Positions 30,566-39,094 are shown, numbered from the stretch's first letter. The stretch: DNA of 64,000 nucleotides from Desulfovibrionaceae bacterium (GCA_015233395.1 JADFXV010000009.1:1-64000); one strand, 5' to 3'. Notes: generated from the letters alone by a model not told the origin. A program made the numbers and translations.

Positions 30566-30756
30566 AGGAAATTCATATATTAGATTCGATTCGCCAACAA
30601 GGAACGATTTGGCTTGCTGCCTTCGGTATAAGCCCCCGTCTTGCCTAACCGGCCCAAACAGGCTAATTTTCGATTTTTCCGGCGCCACGTAGAGCCGGAA
30701 AATCCCCACAAACCGCTCGTTCCGCCCCCGCGGGACTTTGCCGAGGATACGGCTGT

Positions 30757-32163
30757 ATGGGCTTTTTCTCACGCATCAAGAAAATCTGGACCAAGGAAGA
30801 ACAGGCCGCCGCAGCGGAAACCACGGCCGCCGCCGCAACCGCCGCCGCGTCCGGCGCGGCGGCTCACGCCGGCCCCATCCCTCCGGTTTCTCCCGCTTCG
30901 CCCCTTTCGCCAGTCCCGCCCGTTCAGCCGGTCACGCAATCCGGACCGGACGGCGCCGCGCCCCCGGACGCGCTGGCTGCCGAACTCGGCCTGGCGCTGC
31001 GCCAAGCCGAACCCAGGCTCTCGGTGTGGCTGGCGATCATCCTCTCCGGCGTCGACGCCGTCTCGCCGCTGCTCTGGGAGCGGCTGCGCTTCCTGCTCGC
31101 CAGCCTGGAAGTCCCGGAGGCCGAAGCGGGCGCGTTTATCGACGCCTTCGCCAAGTGGCTGGCCATGATGGAATACACCGAGGTCGAAGAGTTCCGGGGC
31201 GAGCTGCAATACCGCCTGGCCCTGGCGCTCGATCTCGAAGACGAAGAGGACGAACGCAGCCGGCTGCTGCTCAAGCTCTCCCAAGGGCTGGCCAAAACCA
31301 AGGAATTGGTCGCCAAGCGCCTCGACCACCTGCTCGCCTCTCACGGCGCCATCGACGCGGCCTTCTGGGAGGAACTCGAGGAAATCCTCCTCACCGCCGA
31401 CATCGGCCACGCCCCGGCCGCCAAACTGCTCGAACGCCTCAAAACCCGCGCGCGCAAGGAAGGCGTCGTCGATCCGGCTCGCTTCAAGGACTTTTTGGCC
31501 GCCGAACTGACCGACATCCTGGCCCCGAAAAAAGCCATCAAGGCCGTCAATCCGCCCGAAGTCGTGCTCGTGGTCGGCGTCAACGGCGTGGGCAAAACCA
31601 CCACCATCGCCAAACTCGCCCACCGCGCCCGCATGGGGGGCAAAAAAGTGCTCATCGCCGCCGGAGACACCTTCCGCGCCGCCGCCATCGAACAACTTGC
31701 GATCTGGGCCGAACGCGCGGGCTGCGGCTTCTACGCCAAAGGCGCGAACGCCGACCCGGCCGCCGTGGCCTACGAAGCTCTGGCCCTGGCCCTGGCCGAA
31801 CACTACGACATCCTCTTCGTCGATACCGCCGGACGCCTGCACACCAAAACCAACCTCATGGAAGAACTCAAGAAAATCGAACGGGTGTTGGCCAAAAAAC
31901 ATCCCGGAGCGCCGCACCGCACCATCCTCGTGCTCGACGCCACCACCGGCCAGAACGCGCTGTCCCAAACCAAAATCTTCAACCAGGCCGTGGGACTCGA
32001 CGAAATCGTCATGACCAAACTCGACGGCACCGCCAAAGGCGGCGTCATCGTGGGCATCGCGCTCGAATACGGCGTGCCCATCACCTTCGTGGGACTGGGC
32101 GAAAAAATGGAAGACCTGCGCCCCTTCAACGGCGCCGACTTCGCCAGGGCGCTGGTGAACTAG
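30757..32163 (+). CDS. ftsY: Signal recognition particle receptor FtsY
   Basis: Receives SRP-ribosome complexes at the inner membrane. The 468-aa protein has an N-terminal MGFFSRIKKIW membrane-binding segment, an Ala/Pro-rich variable A domain (residues 15-75) and a helical insert (80-175). The NG GTPase domain follows, with G1 VVGVNGVGKTTTIAKLA, DTFRAAAIEQL, G3 FVDTAGRLHTKTNLMEEL, G4 TKLDGTAKGG and the closing VPITFVGLGEKMEDLRPF. The start codon is ATG at 30757. Confidence 0.96.
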   Translation: MGFFSRIKKIWTKEEQAAAAETTAAAATAAASGAAAHAGPIPPVSPASPLSPVPPVQPVTQSGPDGAAPPDALAAELGLALRQAEPRLSVWLAIILSGVDAVSPLLWERLRFLLASLEVPEAEAGAFIDAFAKWLAMMEYTEVEEFRGELQYRLALALDLEDEEDERSRLLLKLSQGLAKTKELVAKRLDHLLASHGAIDAAFWEELEEILLTADIGHAPAAKLLERLKTRARKEGVVDPARFKDFLAAELTDILAPKKAIKAVNPPEVVLVVGVNGVGKTTTIAKLAHRARMGGKKVLIAAGDTFRAAAIEQLAIWAERAGCGFYAKGANADPAAVAYEALALALAEHYDILFVDTAGRLHTKTNLMEELKKIERVLAKKHPGAPHRTILVLDATTGQNALSQTKIFNQAVGLDEIVMTKLDGTAKGGVIVGIALEYGVPITFVGLGEKMEDLRPFNGADFARALVN

Positions 32164-32168
32164 AGATG

Positions 32169-32246
32169 CCGGGGGATTAACTGCGAGTAGGCGAAGGAAA
32201 ACCTTCGCAACTCGCAGTTGAACCCCCCGGACCCCCTCGACAGGGG
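32169..32246. repeat. Family-E 78-bp repeat with internal dyad (copy 2, inverted)
   Basis: Inverted copy of 19475-19552, starting six bases after the ftsY stop. The dyad AACTGCGAGTAGGCGAAGG / CCTTCGCAACTCGCAGTT could fold as a terminator-like hairpin. Confidence 0.85.
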
Positions 32247-32298
32247 CCGGGGCAGGGATGGGCATATTGCACAATTTTTGGTGACACTTTATTTGAAT

Positions 32299-32377
32299 TG
32301 TTAAAGTTTTTTTGGGGAAAGGGGGTCTGGGGGAAAACCCCTTTTTGTTCACAAAAAGGGGTTTTCCCCCAGATTCG
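32299..32377. repeat. Family-A intergenic repeat
   Basis: TTAAAGTTTTTTTGGGG then TGGGGGAAAACCCC and its complement around TTTTTGTTCACAAAAA. It lies immediately upstream of frdA, ending about 25 bp before the ATG. Confidence 0.75.
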
Positions 32378-32403
32378 CCACTTCTTATCCAAAGGAAACC
32401 GGC

Positions 32404-34425
32404 ATGCAAACCTTTCATACTGACTTGTTGTGCGTCGGCGCGGGCCTGGCGGGCGAGCGGGTGGCGATCGCCGCCGCTTCGGCCGGGTTTTCGGCCATGT
32501 GCCTGTCCATCGTGCCGGCGCGGCGCTCGCATTCGGCTGCGGCCCAAGGCGGCATGCAGGCGGCGCTCGGCAACTGCGCCATGGGCGACGGCGACGACCC
32601 GGACGTGCATTTCGCCGACACGGTCAAGGGTTCGGACTGGGGTTGCGACCAGGAAGTGGCCCGGCTTTTTTGCGACAGCGCGCCCATCGTCATGCGCGAG
32701 CTGGCCGCCTGGGGCGTACCCTGGAACCGCGTGGTCGCGGGCCGGTCGAGTTATTTCAAGGGCGGCGCGCAGTTCGAGAAGATCGAGAAGAAGGAAAAAG
32801 AGGGGTTGATCACGGCCCGCGCCTTCGGCGGCACGGCCAAGTGGCGCACCTGCTACACCTCCGACGGCACCGGGCACACGGTGCTGTACGCCATGGACAA
32901 CAAGGCGGCCCAGCTCGGAGTGCCGGTGCACGACCGCACCGAGGTCATCGCGCTCATCCACGACGGCGAAAACTGCCTGGGCGCGATCGCCCGCAGCCTG
33001 CGCAACGGCGAGTTGTCGGCGTATCTGGCCAAAGCGACGCTGATCGCCACCGGAGGTTTCGGGCGCATCTACCGCGAATCCACCAACGCCGTGATCAACG
33101 ACGGCGGCGGGTTGATATCCGCGCTCGACACCGGCCTGGTCCGGCTCGGCAACATGGAGGCGGTGCAGTTCCACCCGACCGGCATCGTGCCCACGGACAT
33201 TCTGGTCACCGAAGGCTGCCGGGGCGACGGCGGCACGCTGCTCGACGTCAACGAAGAACGCTTCATGCCCGAATACGAGCCGGAAAAGGCCGAACTGGCC
33301 TCGCGCGACGTGGTCTCCCGGCGCATGACCGAACATATGCGCCGCGGGCTGGGAGTCAAAAGCCCCTACGGCGACCATCTGTGGCTCGACATCCGCCATC
33401 TGGGCGAAAAACATATCCGCTCCAAGCTGCGCGAGGTGGACGAGATCTGCAAATATTTCCTCGGCGTGGACCCGGTGCGCCAGCTTATCCCGGTGCGGCC
33501 GACGCAGCACTATTCCATGGGCGGGGTGCGCACGGACGCAAGCGGCGCTGCGTACGGCCTGGCCGGGCTGTTTTCCGCCGGCGAGGCCGCCTGCTGGGAC
33601 CTGCACGGTTTCAACCGCCTGGGCGGCAATTCCCTGGCCGAAACCGTGGTCGCGGGCATGCTCGTGGGCCAAAAGACGGTCGAATTCCTCAAGGGCCGCC
33701 AGGTGAATTTCTCCACGGCTGTGATCGAGGACGCCGTCGCCCGGCAGAAAGACCGCATCGGCCGCCTGATCGCCAAGACCGACGGCAAGGAAAACGTCTT
33801 TAGCGTCAAAAACCGCATGCACGACGCGATCATGAAGGGCGCAGGCATCTTCCGCAACGGGACCGACCTGGCCGCCTGCGTGGACGAGCTGCAAGACACG
33901 CTCGACGCGGCCCGCAAGGTGGGGCTTTCCACCAACGGCCGGGGCGCGAGCCCGGAGCTGACCCTGGCGCTGAAAATCGAAGGCATGGTCAAGCTCGCCC
34001 TGTGCGTGGCCTTCGGGGCGCTCAAGCGCACCGAATCGCGCGGCAGCCACAGCCGCGAGGATTATCCCGAGCGCAACGACCGCGACTGGCTGGTGCGCAC
34101 GCTGGCCAGCTGGCCGGACGGCGCGGACCTTCCGCTGCTCGAATACGAGAGCGCCACCGAAGTCTTCGAGATTTTGCCCGGCGATCGCGGCTACGGCGGC
34201 GGCGCGATCATCCCCATGCCGCCTCCCGCCGCGCCGGGCGAGCAAGGGACGCCAAGCGGCCCCGCCGAACAGACCGCGACTGCGTCGACCGGCTCGACCG
34301 GTTCGGCCGGGTCGACCGGTTCGGCCGCTGCGCCGCCGACCCAAGGCAGACTCGCCGAGACCGGTTCGCCCAATACGGCCGGTTCGCCTCACGCCGGCGC
34401 GGACGCCGCCCAAGGGGACAAATAA
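32404..34425 (+). CDS. frdA: Fumarate reductase flavoprotein subunit
   Basis: Catalytic FAD subunit of quinol:fumarate reductase (or succinate dehydrogenase). The 673-aa protein has the dinucleotide site LLCVGAGLAGERVAIAAASA, the covalent-FAD histidine in RRSHSAAAQGGMQAALGN, the substrate region EAVQFHPTGIVPTDILVTEG and VRPTQHYSMGGVRTD, and the late FNRLGGNSLAETVVAG. It is closer to the Wolinella-type layout than to E. coli FrdA. The last ~65 residues are an unusual low-complexity Gly/Ser/Thr/Ala/Pro tail encoded by short tandem repeats (34282-34332). It is followed by frdB with 2 bp between them. Confidence 0.92.
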   Translation: MQTFHTDLLCVGAGLAGERVAIAAASAGFSAMCLSIVPARRSHSAAAQGGMQAALGNCAMGDGDDPDVHFADTVKGSDWGCDQEVARLFCDSAPIVMRELAAWGVPWNRVVAGRSSYFKGGAQFEKIEKKEKEGLITARAFGGTAKWRTCYTSDGTGHTVLYAMDNKAAQLGVPVHDRTEVIALIHDGENCLGAIARSLRNGELSAYLAKATLIATGGFGRIYRESTNAVINDGGGLISALDTGLVRLGNMEAVQFHPTGIVPTDILVTEGCRGDGGTLLDVNEERFMPEYEPEKAELASRDVVSRRMTEHMRRGLGVKSPYGDHLWLDIRHLGEKHIRSKLREVDEICKYFLGVDPVRQLIPVRPTQHYSMGGVRTDASGAAYGLAGLFSAGEAACWDLHGFNRLGGNSLAETVVAGMLVGQKTVEFLKGRQVNFSTAVIEDAVARQKDRIGRLIAKTDGKENVFSVKNRMHDAIMKGAGIFRNGTDLAACVDELQDTLDAARKVGLSTNGRGASPELTLALKIEGMVKLALCVAFGALKRTESRGSHSREDYPERNDRDWLVRTLASWPDGADLPLLEYESATEVFEILPGDRGYGGGAIIPMPPPAAPGEQGTPSGPAEQTATASTGSTGSAGSTGSAAAPPTQGRLAETGSPNTAGSPHAGADAAQGDK

Positions 34426-34427
34426 TC

Positions 34428-35186
34428 ATGGCCAGAATCCTGTCCTTTTCCATCTTCCGCTACAATCCGGGCGACCCGGCGAGCGCGCCGCGCCTGGACA
34501 ATTTCCTGCTCGACGAAAGCGACCGCATGACGCTGTTCATCGCCCTCACTCGCCTGCGCGAGGAGCAGGACGCCTCGCTGCAATTCGATTTCTGTTGCCG
34601 CGCGGGCATCTGCGGCGCTTGCGGCATGGTCATCAACGGCCGGCCCGGTCTGGCCTGCCACACCAAGACCAAGGACCTGCCCAAGGAGATCACGCTTTTG
34701 CCCCTGCCCGGCTTCGACCTGGTCGCCGACCTGTCGGTGGACACGGGCAAGTGGTTTCGGGCCATGTACCGGCGCGTGGAGTCCTGGGTGCACACGGACA
34801 AGGCGTTTGATCCAGCGGCCGAGGAAGAGCGCATGGACAACGCCCTGGCCGAACAGATCTACGAGCTTGAGCGCTGCATCGAATGCGGCTGCTGCGTGAG
34901 CGCCTGCGGCACGTCCCGGATGCGCCCGGATTTCCTCGGCGCGGCGGGCTTAAACCGCATCGCCCGGTTCATGATCGACCCAAGAGACGAGCGAACCGAT
35001 TCGGATTATTTCGACCTGGTCGGCAACGACGAGGGCGTCTTCGGCTGCATGGGCCTCCTGGCCTGCGAAGACATCTGCCCCAAGGAGATCCCCTTGCAGG
35101 ACCAGCTTGGGATATTGCGGCGAAAGATGGCTTTTACGGCGGTGAAGGACATTTTTCGGATGAAGGAGAAGGGGAAGAAGAAGTAG
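34428..35186 (+). CDS. frdB: Fumarate reductase iron-sulfur subunit
   Basis: Electron-transfer subunit. The 252-aa protein has the [2Fe-2S] motif CCRAGICGACGMVINGRPGL with a fourth Cys, the [4Fe-4S] motif CIECGCCVSAC, and a second cluster motif CMGLLACEDICPKEIPL. ATG at 34428 overlaps nothing and lies 2 bp after the frdA TAA. A gene for the membrane cytochrome b subunit (FrdC) is not found on either side, so it must lie elsewhere if the complex is membrane-bound. Confidence 0.93.
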   Translation: MARILSFSIFRYNPGDPASAPRLDNFLLDESDRMTLFIALTRLREEQDASLQFDFCCRAGICGACGMVINGRPGLACHTKTKDLPKEITLLPLPGFDLVADLSVDTGKWFRAMYRRVESWVHTDKAFDPAAEEERMDNALAEQIYELERCIECGCCVSACGTSRMRPDFLGAAGLNRIARFMIDPRDERTDSDYFDLVGNDEGVFGCMGLLACEDICPKEIPLQDQLGILRRKMAFTAVKDIFRMKEKGKKK

Positions 35187-35201
35187 AAAATTGGGCAATC
35201 A

Positions 35202-35318
35202 TCAAAACTTGAGTCGATTCCCTCGGACGCGCACGGCGTATTCGCCGGGAGGAGTTTTCTCCTCGGCGATAGCCAAGGCTTCCCGAGCGCTCATAACTAT
35301 TCGGCTATGTTGATTCAT
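35202..35318 (-). CDS. Possible 38-aa small protein
   Basis: MNQHSRIVMSAREALAIAEE followed by KTPPGEYAVRVRGNRLKF. GAGGGG lies upstream of the ATG, and the gene would sit 19 bp after the YtfJ-like stop codon, as part of the same transcript. The basic, amphipathic tail is not typical of noise, but the frame is short and no family is recognised. Confidence 0.35.
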   Translation of the reverse strand: MNQHSRIVMSAREALAIAEEKTPPGEYAVRVRGNRLKF

Positions 35319-35337
35319 GCTTGATCCCCTCGCGGCC

Positions 35338-35967
35338 TCAATACTGCGTCGGCTCGATCGGGCGGCTTTGCGCGGCGTCGCCCGGGCCGGATGTTTGCCC
35401 GGCCAGGGGTTCGCGCTCCAAGGAAGCCACAAGACCGATGAATTCCGGTATCTTGGCCTGATCCATCTTGCCGCTGGCGATGAACCGGCAGACGCCGTTT
35501 TTATCCAAGACAACGATGGTCGAGTTGCGCGGCGGCAGCCCCCAGCAGCGGCGGACCTCACCGGTGGTGTCGTAGAGCACGGCCGAGCCGTATTTGCGGG
35601 CCTTGAACTTGCCTATGGCCCGGATGAGCGTGTTGGGCAGCCAGCTCGCCTGGCAGTCGGCGATGCCCAGGCCCACCACCAGATCCTTGGCGAGCTTGCC
35701 GGACTCGACCGCCTGTTTGACGGCCTCGCTGACGGCCTCGTTGGTGTCGCGGTGGTCCGGATCGGCATGGTTGACGATGAGCACCCGGCCTTTGAACTGC
35801 GCGGGCGAACGCATGACGCCGTCGTTGTCCGGCAGGGAAAACGAGATCGGACTGCCGCCCGGCCCAAGCGGACAAGACGCCCCGGTTTGGGCGGCCGCAG
35901 GCCAGGCGAGCGCAAGCTGGACCAGAATGGCCAGCAGTACGCCGCGAAAATGATGCGCCATTGTCAT
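35338..35967 (-). CDS. YtfJ-like periplasmic thioredoxin-fold protein
   Basis: About 209 aa: a signal peptide (RGVLLAILVQLALAWPAAAQ), then a thioredoxin-like domain (FSLPDNDGVMRSPAQFKGRV, LIVNHADPDHRDTNEAVSEA) with the YtfJ-type block STIVVLDKNGVCRFIASGKM. No CxxC redox pair is present. The last ~20 residues are a Pro/Ser-rich tail. Start chosen at the ATG of MTMAHHF (35967); M at 35961 is equally possible, and neither has a clear ribosome-binding site. Role unknown. Confidence 0.7.
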   Translation of the reverse strand: MTMAHHFRGVLLAILVQLALAWPAAAQTGASCPLGPGGSPISFSLPDNDGVMRSPAQFKGRVLIVNHADPDHRDTNEAVSEAVKQAVESGKLAKDLVVGLGIADCQASWLPNTLIRAIGKFKARKYGSAVLYDTTGEVRRCWGLPPRNSTIVVLDKNGVCRFIASGKMDQAKIPEFIGLVASLEREPLAGQTSGPGDAAQSRPIEPTQY

Positions 35968-36174
35968 ATCGTTTCGTTCGGGCGGGAGGCCGGGCGGCCG
36001 GCGGGCCGACGGCAGCGTCTCCGCCGAGGCCGCGCTCCGGAAATCCCGCGCCACGGGCCAAAATTAGCGCCGCGACCGGTTGCGCGACGCTCGCCTGCGC
36101 CCATGATCGTCATTCGATCATCCTACCATATTCAAAATTCAAGTCCAGAGAGCTTCATGCAAATTTCATTCGCC

Positions 36175-36262
36175 GCCCTGCGAACTCGCAACACGGCCGG
36201 GCGACTCACAAATTACAAGGGATTCCAAAGGGCGCCGCCCTTTGGCCGACGGAGGCGCCAAA
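36175..36262. repeat. Family-C intergenic repeat
   Basis: ACTCGCAACACGGCC then GGGATTCCAAAGGGCGCCGC and CCTTTGGCCGACGGAGGCGC followed by CAAAAACCACT. It resembles 51005-51105 and the complement of 11905-11990. The gap 35968-36440 otherwise holds only the promoter at 36381. Confidence 0.7.
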
Positions 36263-36380
36263 AACCACTCGTTGGACAAGTCCCTCCAGACTCTCGATCT
36301 TTGCCGGACGGCGAGGCGGCGCCCGGTCGCAAACGGCCGGCGCGGCGTCTGGCCGCTTCCCGAATTCTTTTTGACGCTCG

Positions 36381-36410
36381 TTGACATCATTTAAAAAAAT
36401 CCTGTATGGG
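36381..36410 (+). promoter_or_regulatory. Sigma70-type promoter for the metallophosphoesterase-cupredoxin pair
   Basis: TTGACA at 36381-36386, an 18-base A-rich spacer and TATGGG at 36405-36410, giving a short leader to the ATG at 36441. Confidence 0.5.
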
Positions 36411-36440
36411 GATGCCATCAATCCGAAAAAGGAGTCCGTT

Positions 36441-37331
36441 ATGGCGATGCAACGACGCGAATTCTTGAAGCTGGCCGGGATCGGCAGCGTCTTTCTGGTC
36501 ACGGGCCTTGGCAGGACGGCCCTGGCCGCCGGGGAAAAATCCATGGTCGAGAATTTCACCTTCGTGCAGATGAGCGATTCGCACTGGGGATTTTCCGGAG
36601 CGCCGGTCAACCCCGAGGCGGCGGTCACGCTCAAAAAAGCCGTGGCGGAAGTCAACGCCCTGGCCAAACGTCCGGATTTCATCGTATTCACAGGGGATTT
36701 GACCCACACGACCGACGATCCCCAGGAACGCCGCAAGCGCCTTCGCGAGTTCAAGGAGATCATGAGCGGGCTTTTGGTCAAGGATGTCAAATACATCCCC
36801 GGCGAGCACGACGCCTCGCTCGACAACGGCGAGGCCTTCAAAGAGTTCTTCGGCCCGACGCACTACGCCTTCAACCACAAGGGCGTGCATTTCATCGCGC
36901 TCGACAACGTCTCCGACCCGACCGCGAGCTTGGGAGAGGAGCAATTGCAATGGTTTGGCGCCGAGCTCGCCAAGCTGGACAAGAACGCGCCTCTGGTGGT
37001 CGTCACGCACCGGCCGCTGTTCGATTTGTATCCCCAGTGGGACTGGGCCACGCGCGACGGCGCCAAGGCCGTGGCCATGCTCGAACCGTTCGCCGACGCG
37101 ACGGTGCTCTACGGCCACATCCACCAGGAAAACCATTTCATGACCGGGGCCGTCCCGCACCACGCCGCCAAGTCGCTGGTCTTCCCTCTGCCCGCGCCGG
37201 GCTCGACGCCCAAACGCGTTCCGGTCCTCTGGGACCCGGCCGCGCCGTTTCAGGGCCTGGGCGTGCGCGGCGTTGCGGCCATGGCGGGGAAAAAGAGCGT
37301 CGAACTGACCGAATATCCTCTGAAGGGCTAA
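36441..37331 (+). CDS. Tat-exported calcineurin-like metallophosphoesterase
   Basis: A 296-aa protein. The N-terminus MAMQRREFLKLAGIGSVFLV is a twin-arginine signal (RREFLK), so it should be exported folded. The metallophosphoesterase ligands are visible: QMSDSHWGF, VFTGDLTHT, PGEHDA (GEHD in place of GNHD), VVVTHRPLFD and LYGHIHQENH. AAAGGAG lies before the ATG. It is followed 3 bp later by a CuA-type cupredoxin gene. The substrate is unknown; the pairing suggests a periplasmic redox or respiration-related role. Confidence 0.85.
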   Translation: MAMQRREFLKLAGIGSVFLVTGLGRTALAAGEKSMVENFTFVQMSDSHWGFSGAPVNPEAAVTLKKAVAEVNALAKRPDFIVFTGDLTHTTDDPQERRKRLREFKEIMSGLLVKDVKYIPGEHDASLDNGEAFKEFFGPTHYAFNHKGVHFIALDNVSDPTASLGEEQLQWFGAELAKLDKNAPLVVVTHRPLFDLYPQWDWATRDGAKAVAMLEPFADATVLYGHIHQENHFMTGAVPHHAAKSLVFPLPAPGSTPKRVPVLWDPAAPFQGLGVRGVAAMAGKKSVELTEYPLKG

Positions 37332-37334
37332 CAT

Positions 37335-37703
37335 ATGAACATGAAATCGAAACAGCGCGCGTCAATCTTCGTTCTGCTGCTGGCGTTCGGCCTGTGCCTC
37401 GCCGCCTTGAGCGCCACCGCGCAGGAAGCCAAGATCATCAAGATCACGGCCCAGCGCTTCAAGTACACGCCGGATGAGATCGCCCTGAAAAAAGGCGAGC
37501 CCGTGGTGCTCGAATTCACCTCTTTGGACCGGTTGCACGGATTTTCCTGTCCGGACTTCGGTATCCGCGCCGACATCGCCCCCGGTAAAACGGCCAAGGT
37601 CAGCTTCACCCCGGACAAGACGGGCCGATTCCTGTTCCATTGCGACATTTTTTGCGGCAGCGGCCACGAGGACATGGCCGGCGTGTTCGTGGTCAAGGAG
37701 TGA
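37335..37703 (+). CDS. Periplasmic CuA-type cupredoxin (CoxII-like domain)
   Basis: A 122-aa protein with a signal peptide (FVLLLAFGLCLAALSATA) and a cupredoxin domain. The CuA ligand set is intact: an upstream His in RLHGFSCPDFG, and CDIFCGSGHEDM, which is C-x3-C-x3-H-x2-M as in cytochrome oxidase subunit II and nitrous-oxide reductase. It has no membrane anchor and no oxidase genes around it, so it may be a soluble electron carrier or copper site. It is cotranscribed with the metallophosphoesterase and closed by a strong terminator. Confidence 0.85.
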   Translation: MNMKSKQRASIFVLLLAFGLCLAALSATAQEAKIIKITAQRFKYTPDEIALKKGEPVVLEFTSLDRLHGFSCPDFGIRADIAPGKTAKVSFTPDKTGRFLFHCDIFCGSGHEDMAGVFVVKE

Positions 37704-37727
37704 CCCGCCCGCCCTAAAAAATCGCCC

Positions 37728-37774
37728 AAAAAAGCGATCCCCGGCCGGATAATCCAGCCGGGGATCGCTTTTTT
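37728..37774. terminator. Strong bidirectional intrinsic terminator
   Basis: 18-bp perfect arms: AAAAAAGCGATCCCCGGC and its complement, loop CGGATAATCCA, with the T-run forming part of the arm. It serves the cupredoxin operon on the plus strand and the MFS gene on the minus strand. A family-A fragment (AAAATTTTTCGGAAAGGG) follows at 37785-37815. Confidence 0.88.
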
Positions 37775-37829
37775 CCACCCATCAAAATTTTTCGGAAAGG
37801 GTTTCCCCCGATCTTTTTTCTTTCCCCCT

Positions 37830-39032
37830 CTATTTCTTCCGCGAGACAAGCCTGCCGCGCAGCGGCCAGGTCAACGGCGCGGCGGCGAGCACGAGCAGGG
37901 CGGTGGCGACCATAGCCCGGTCCACGCCCAGGACGTCGCCGAGCAGGCCATAGAGAAAAGGCGACAGCGCGCCCGCGCCGATGGCGCCGGTGTAGAAAAA
38001 GGCGAAAGCGGCGTCGCGGCCGCCGTCCTCGACGAGTTCGGGCACGCTGCCGTAGAGTACGCTGGAGGTGCCGTTGAGGGCCACGCCGAGAAAGGGGCAC
38101 AGAACCAATGCGGCCGCAAGCGGGGCGTACACCATGGCGCAGATGCCCGCAGCCGTGGCCGCCTCGGTCAGGATGACCGAGCGCAGAACGCCGGCGCGGA
38201 AGGCGAGCAGGCCGCAAACCAGTTTTCCGGCGGCTCCGCCGGCGAAGAGCAGGGCGAGCGCCAGGCCGATGACGGACATGTCCGCGCCCTTGTCCTTGAG
38301 CACGAAAGGCAAAAAAGTGAGAAATCCCATGCGGGTGGCGCTGTCGAGCACACCGATGGCGGTGAGCGCGCCGAAGGCTTTGGTCATGGCGAAGCCCAGC
38401 CTCGCGGTTGCGGCCTGCCCGGAACTCAGGGACGGGGCCGCTTGGGCCTGGCCGGCGAGCATGGCGGCGACCAGGACGGCCGAGGCGATGCCGACGGCGG
38501 CCATGACCCGGATGGCCGTTTCCCAGTCGGTGCGGGCGATGATCAAGGCGGCCATGGCCGGGAAGGCGAGTTTTCCCAGGTCGCCGACGAAGTTGTAGGT
38601 GGACAGCGCATTGCGCGAACTCGCCCCGCCGAAGGCCCGGGAAACCGCCGCCGAGGCCAGGGGGTGCTGGGCGCTTGAGCCCATGCCGCCCACGATCAAC
38701 AGGACGGCGAAAAGCGGGACGAAGCGGGTGAAACTGGCGGCGGTCAAGGCCAAGCAGGTGAGCAGCGTCCCGGCGGTCAAGCTGCGGACGAGTCCGAAGC
38801 GGTTGCCGAGCGCTCCGGCCGGCATCTGGAAAGCGGCCAGGGAACCGGAAAAAAGCGTTTTGAACAGCCCGACATCGGAAAAATTCAAGGAAAAAAGCTG
38901 CTGCCAGACCGGGAAAAAGACATAGAGCATGTCGGTTAAGCCGTCATGGGTCAGGTGGGCCAAGCAACCGGCGAAGAGAATCCGCCGGCTGCCCGGCGCC
39001 GGCGTCTGGCTTGCCGCTTTTTTCTCGTTCAT
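37830..39032 (-). CDS. Major facilitator superfamily transporter (Fsr-like)
   Basis: A 400-aa membrane protein with about 12 predicted TM helices. The N-terminal HLTHDGLTDMLYVFFPVWQQ segment and the early NRFGLVRSL loop resemble the fosmidomycin-resistance (Fsr) branch of MFS exporters. The ATG at 39032 (MNEKKAAS) has no clear ribosome-binding site; an in-frame TTG lies at 39059. It is the last gene of a possible minus-strand run from 41589, though a 62-bp gap separates it from the PspA-like gene. The substrate is unknown. Confidence 0.75.
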   Translation of the reverse strand: MNEKKAASQTPAPGSRRILFAGCLAHLTHDGLTDMLYVFFPVWQQLFSLNFSDVGLFKTLFSGSLAAFQMPAGALGNRFGLVRSLTAGTLLTCLALTAASFTRFVPLFAVLLIVGGMGSSAQHPLASAAVSRAFGGASSRNALSTYNFVGDLGKLAFPAMAALIIARTDWETAIRVMAAVGIASAVLVAAMLAGQAQAAPSLSSGQAATARLGFAMTKAFGALTAIGVLDSATRMGFLTFLPFVLKDKGADMSVIGLALALLFAGGAAGKLVCGLLAFRAGVLRSVILTEAATAAGICAMVYAPLAAALVLCPFLGVALNGTSSVLYGSVPELVEDGGRDAAFAFFYTGAIGAGALSPFLYGLLGDVLGVDRAMVATALLVLAAAPLTWPLRGRLVSRKK

Positions 39033-39094
39033 TTTCTGATATATTGTAGCCTCTTGCAAAAGGGCGTCCCCCGGGCGGAGCCTTTTGCCCTCCC

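Noticed and set aside
30769-34413. 1214-codon open frame on the minus strand
   Set aside because: It lies entirely antisense to ftsY and frdA and also translates straight through a non-coding repeat. Its composition is typical of a shadow frame.
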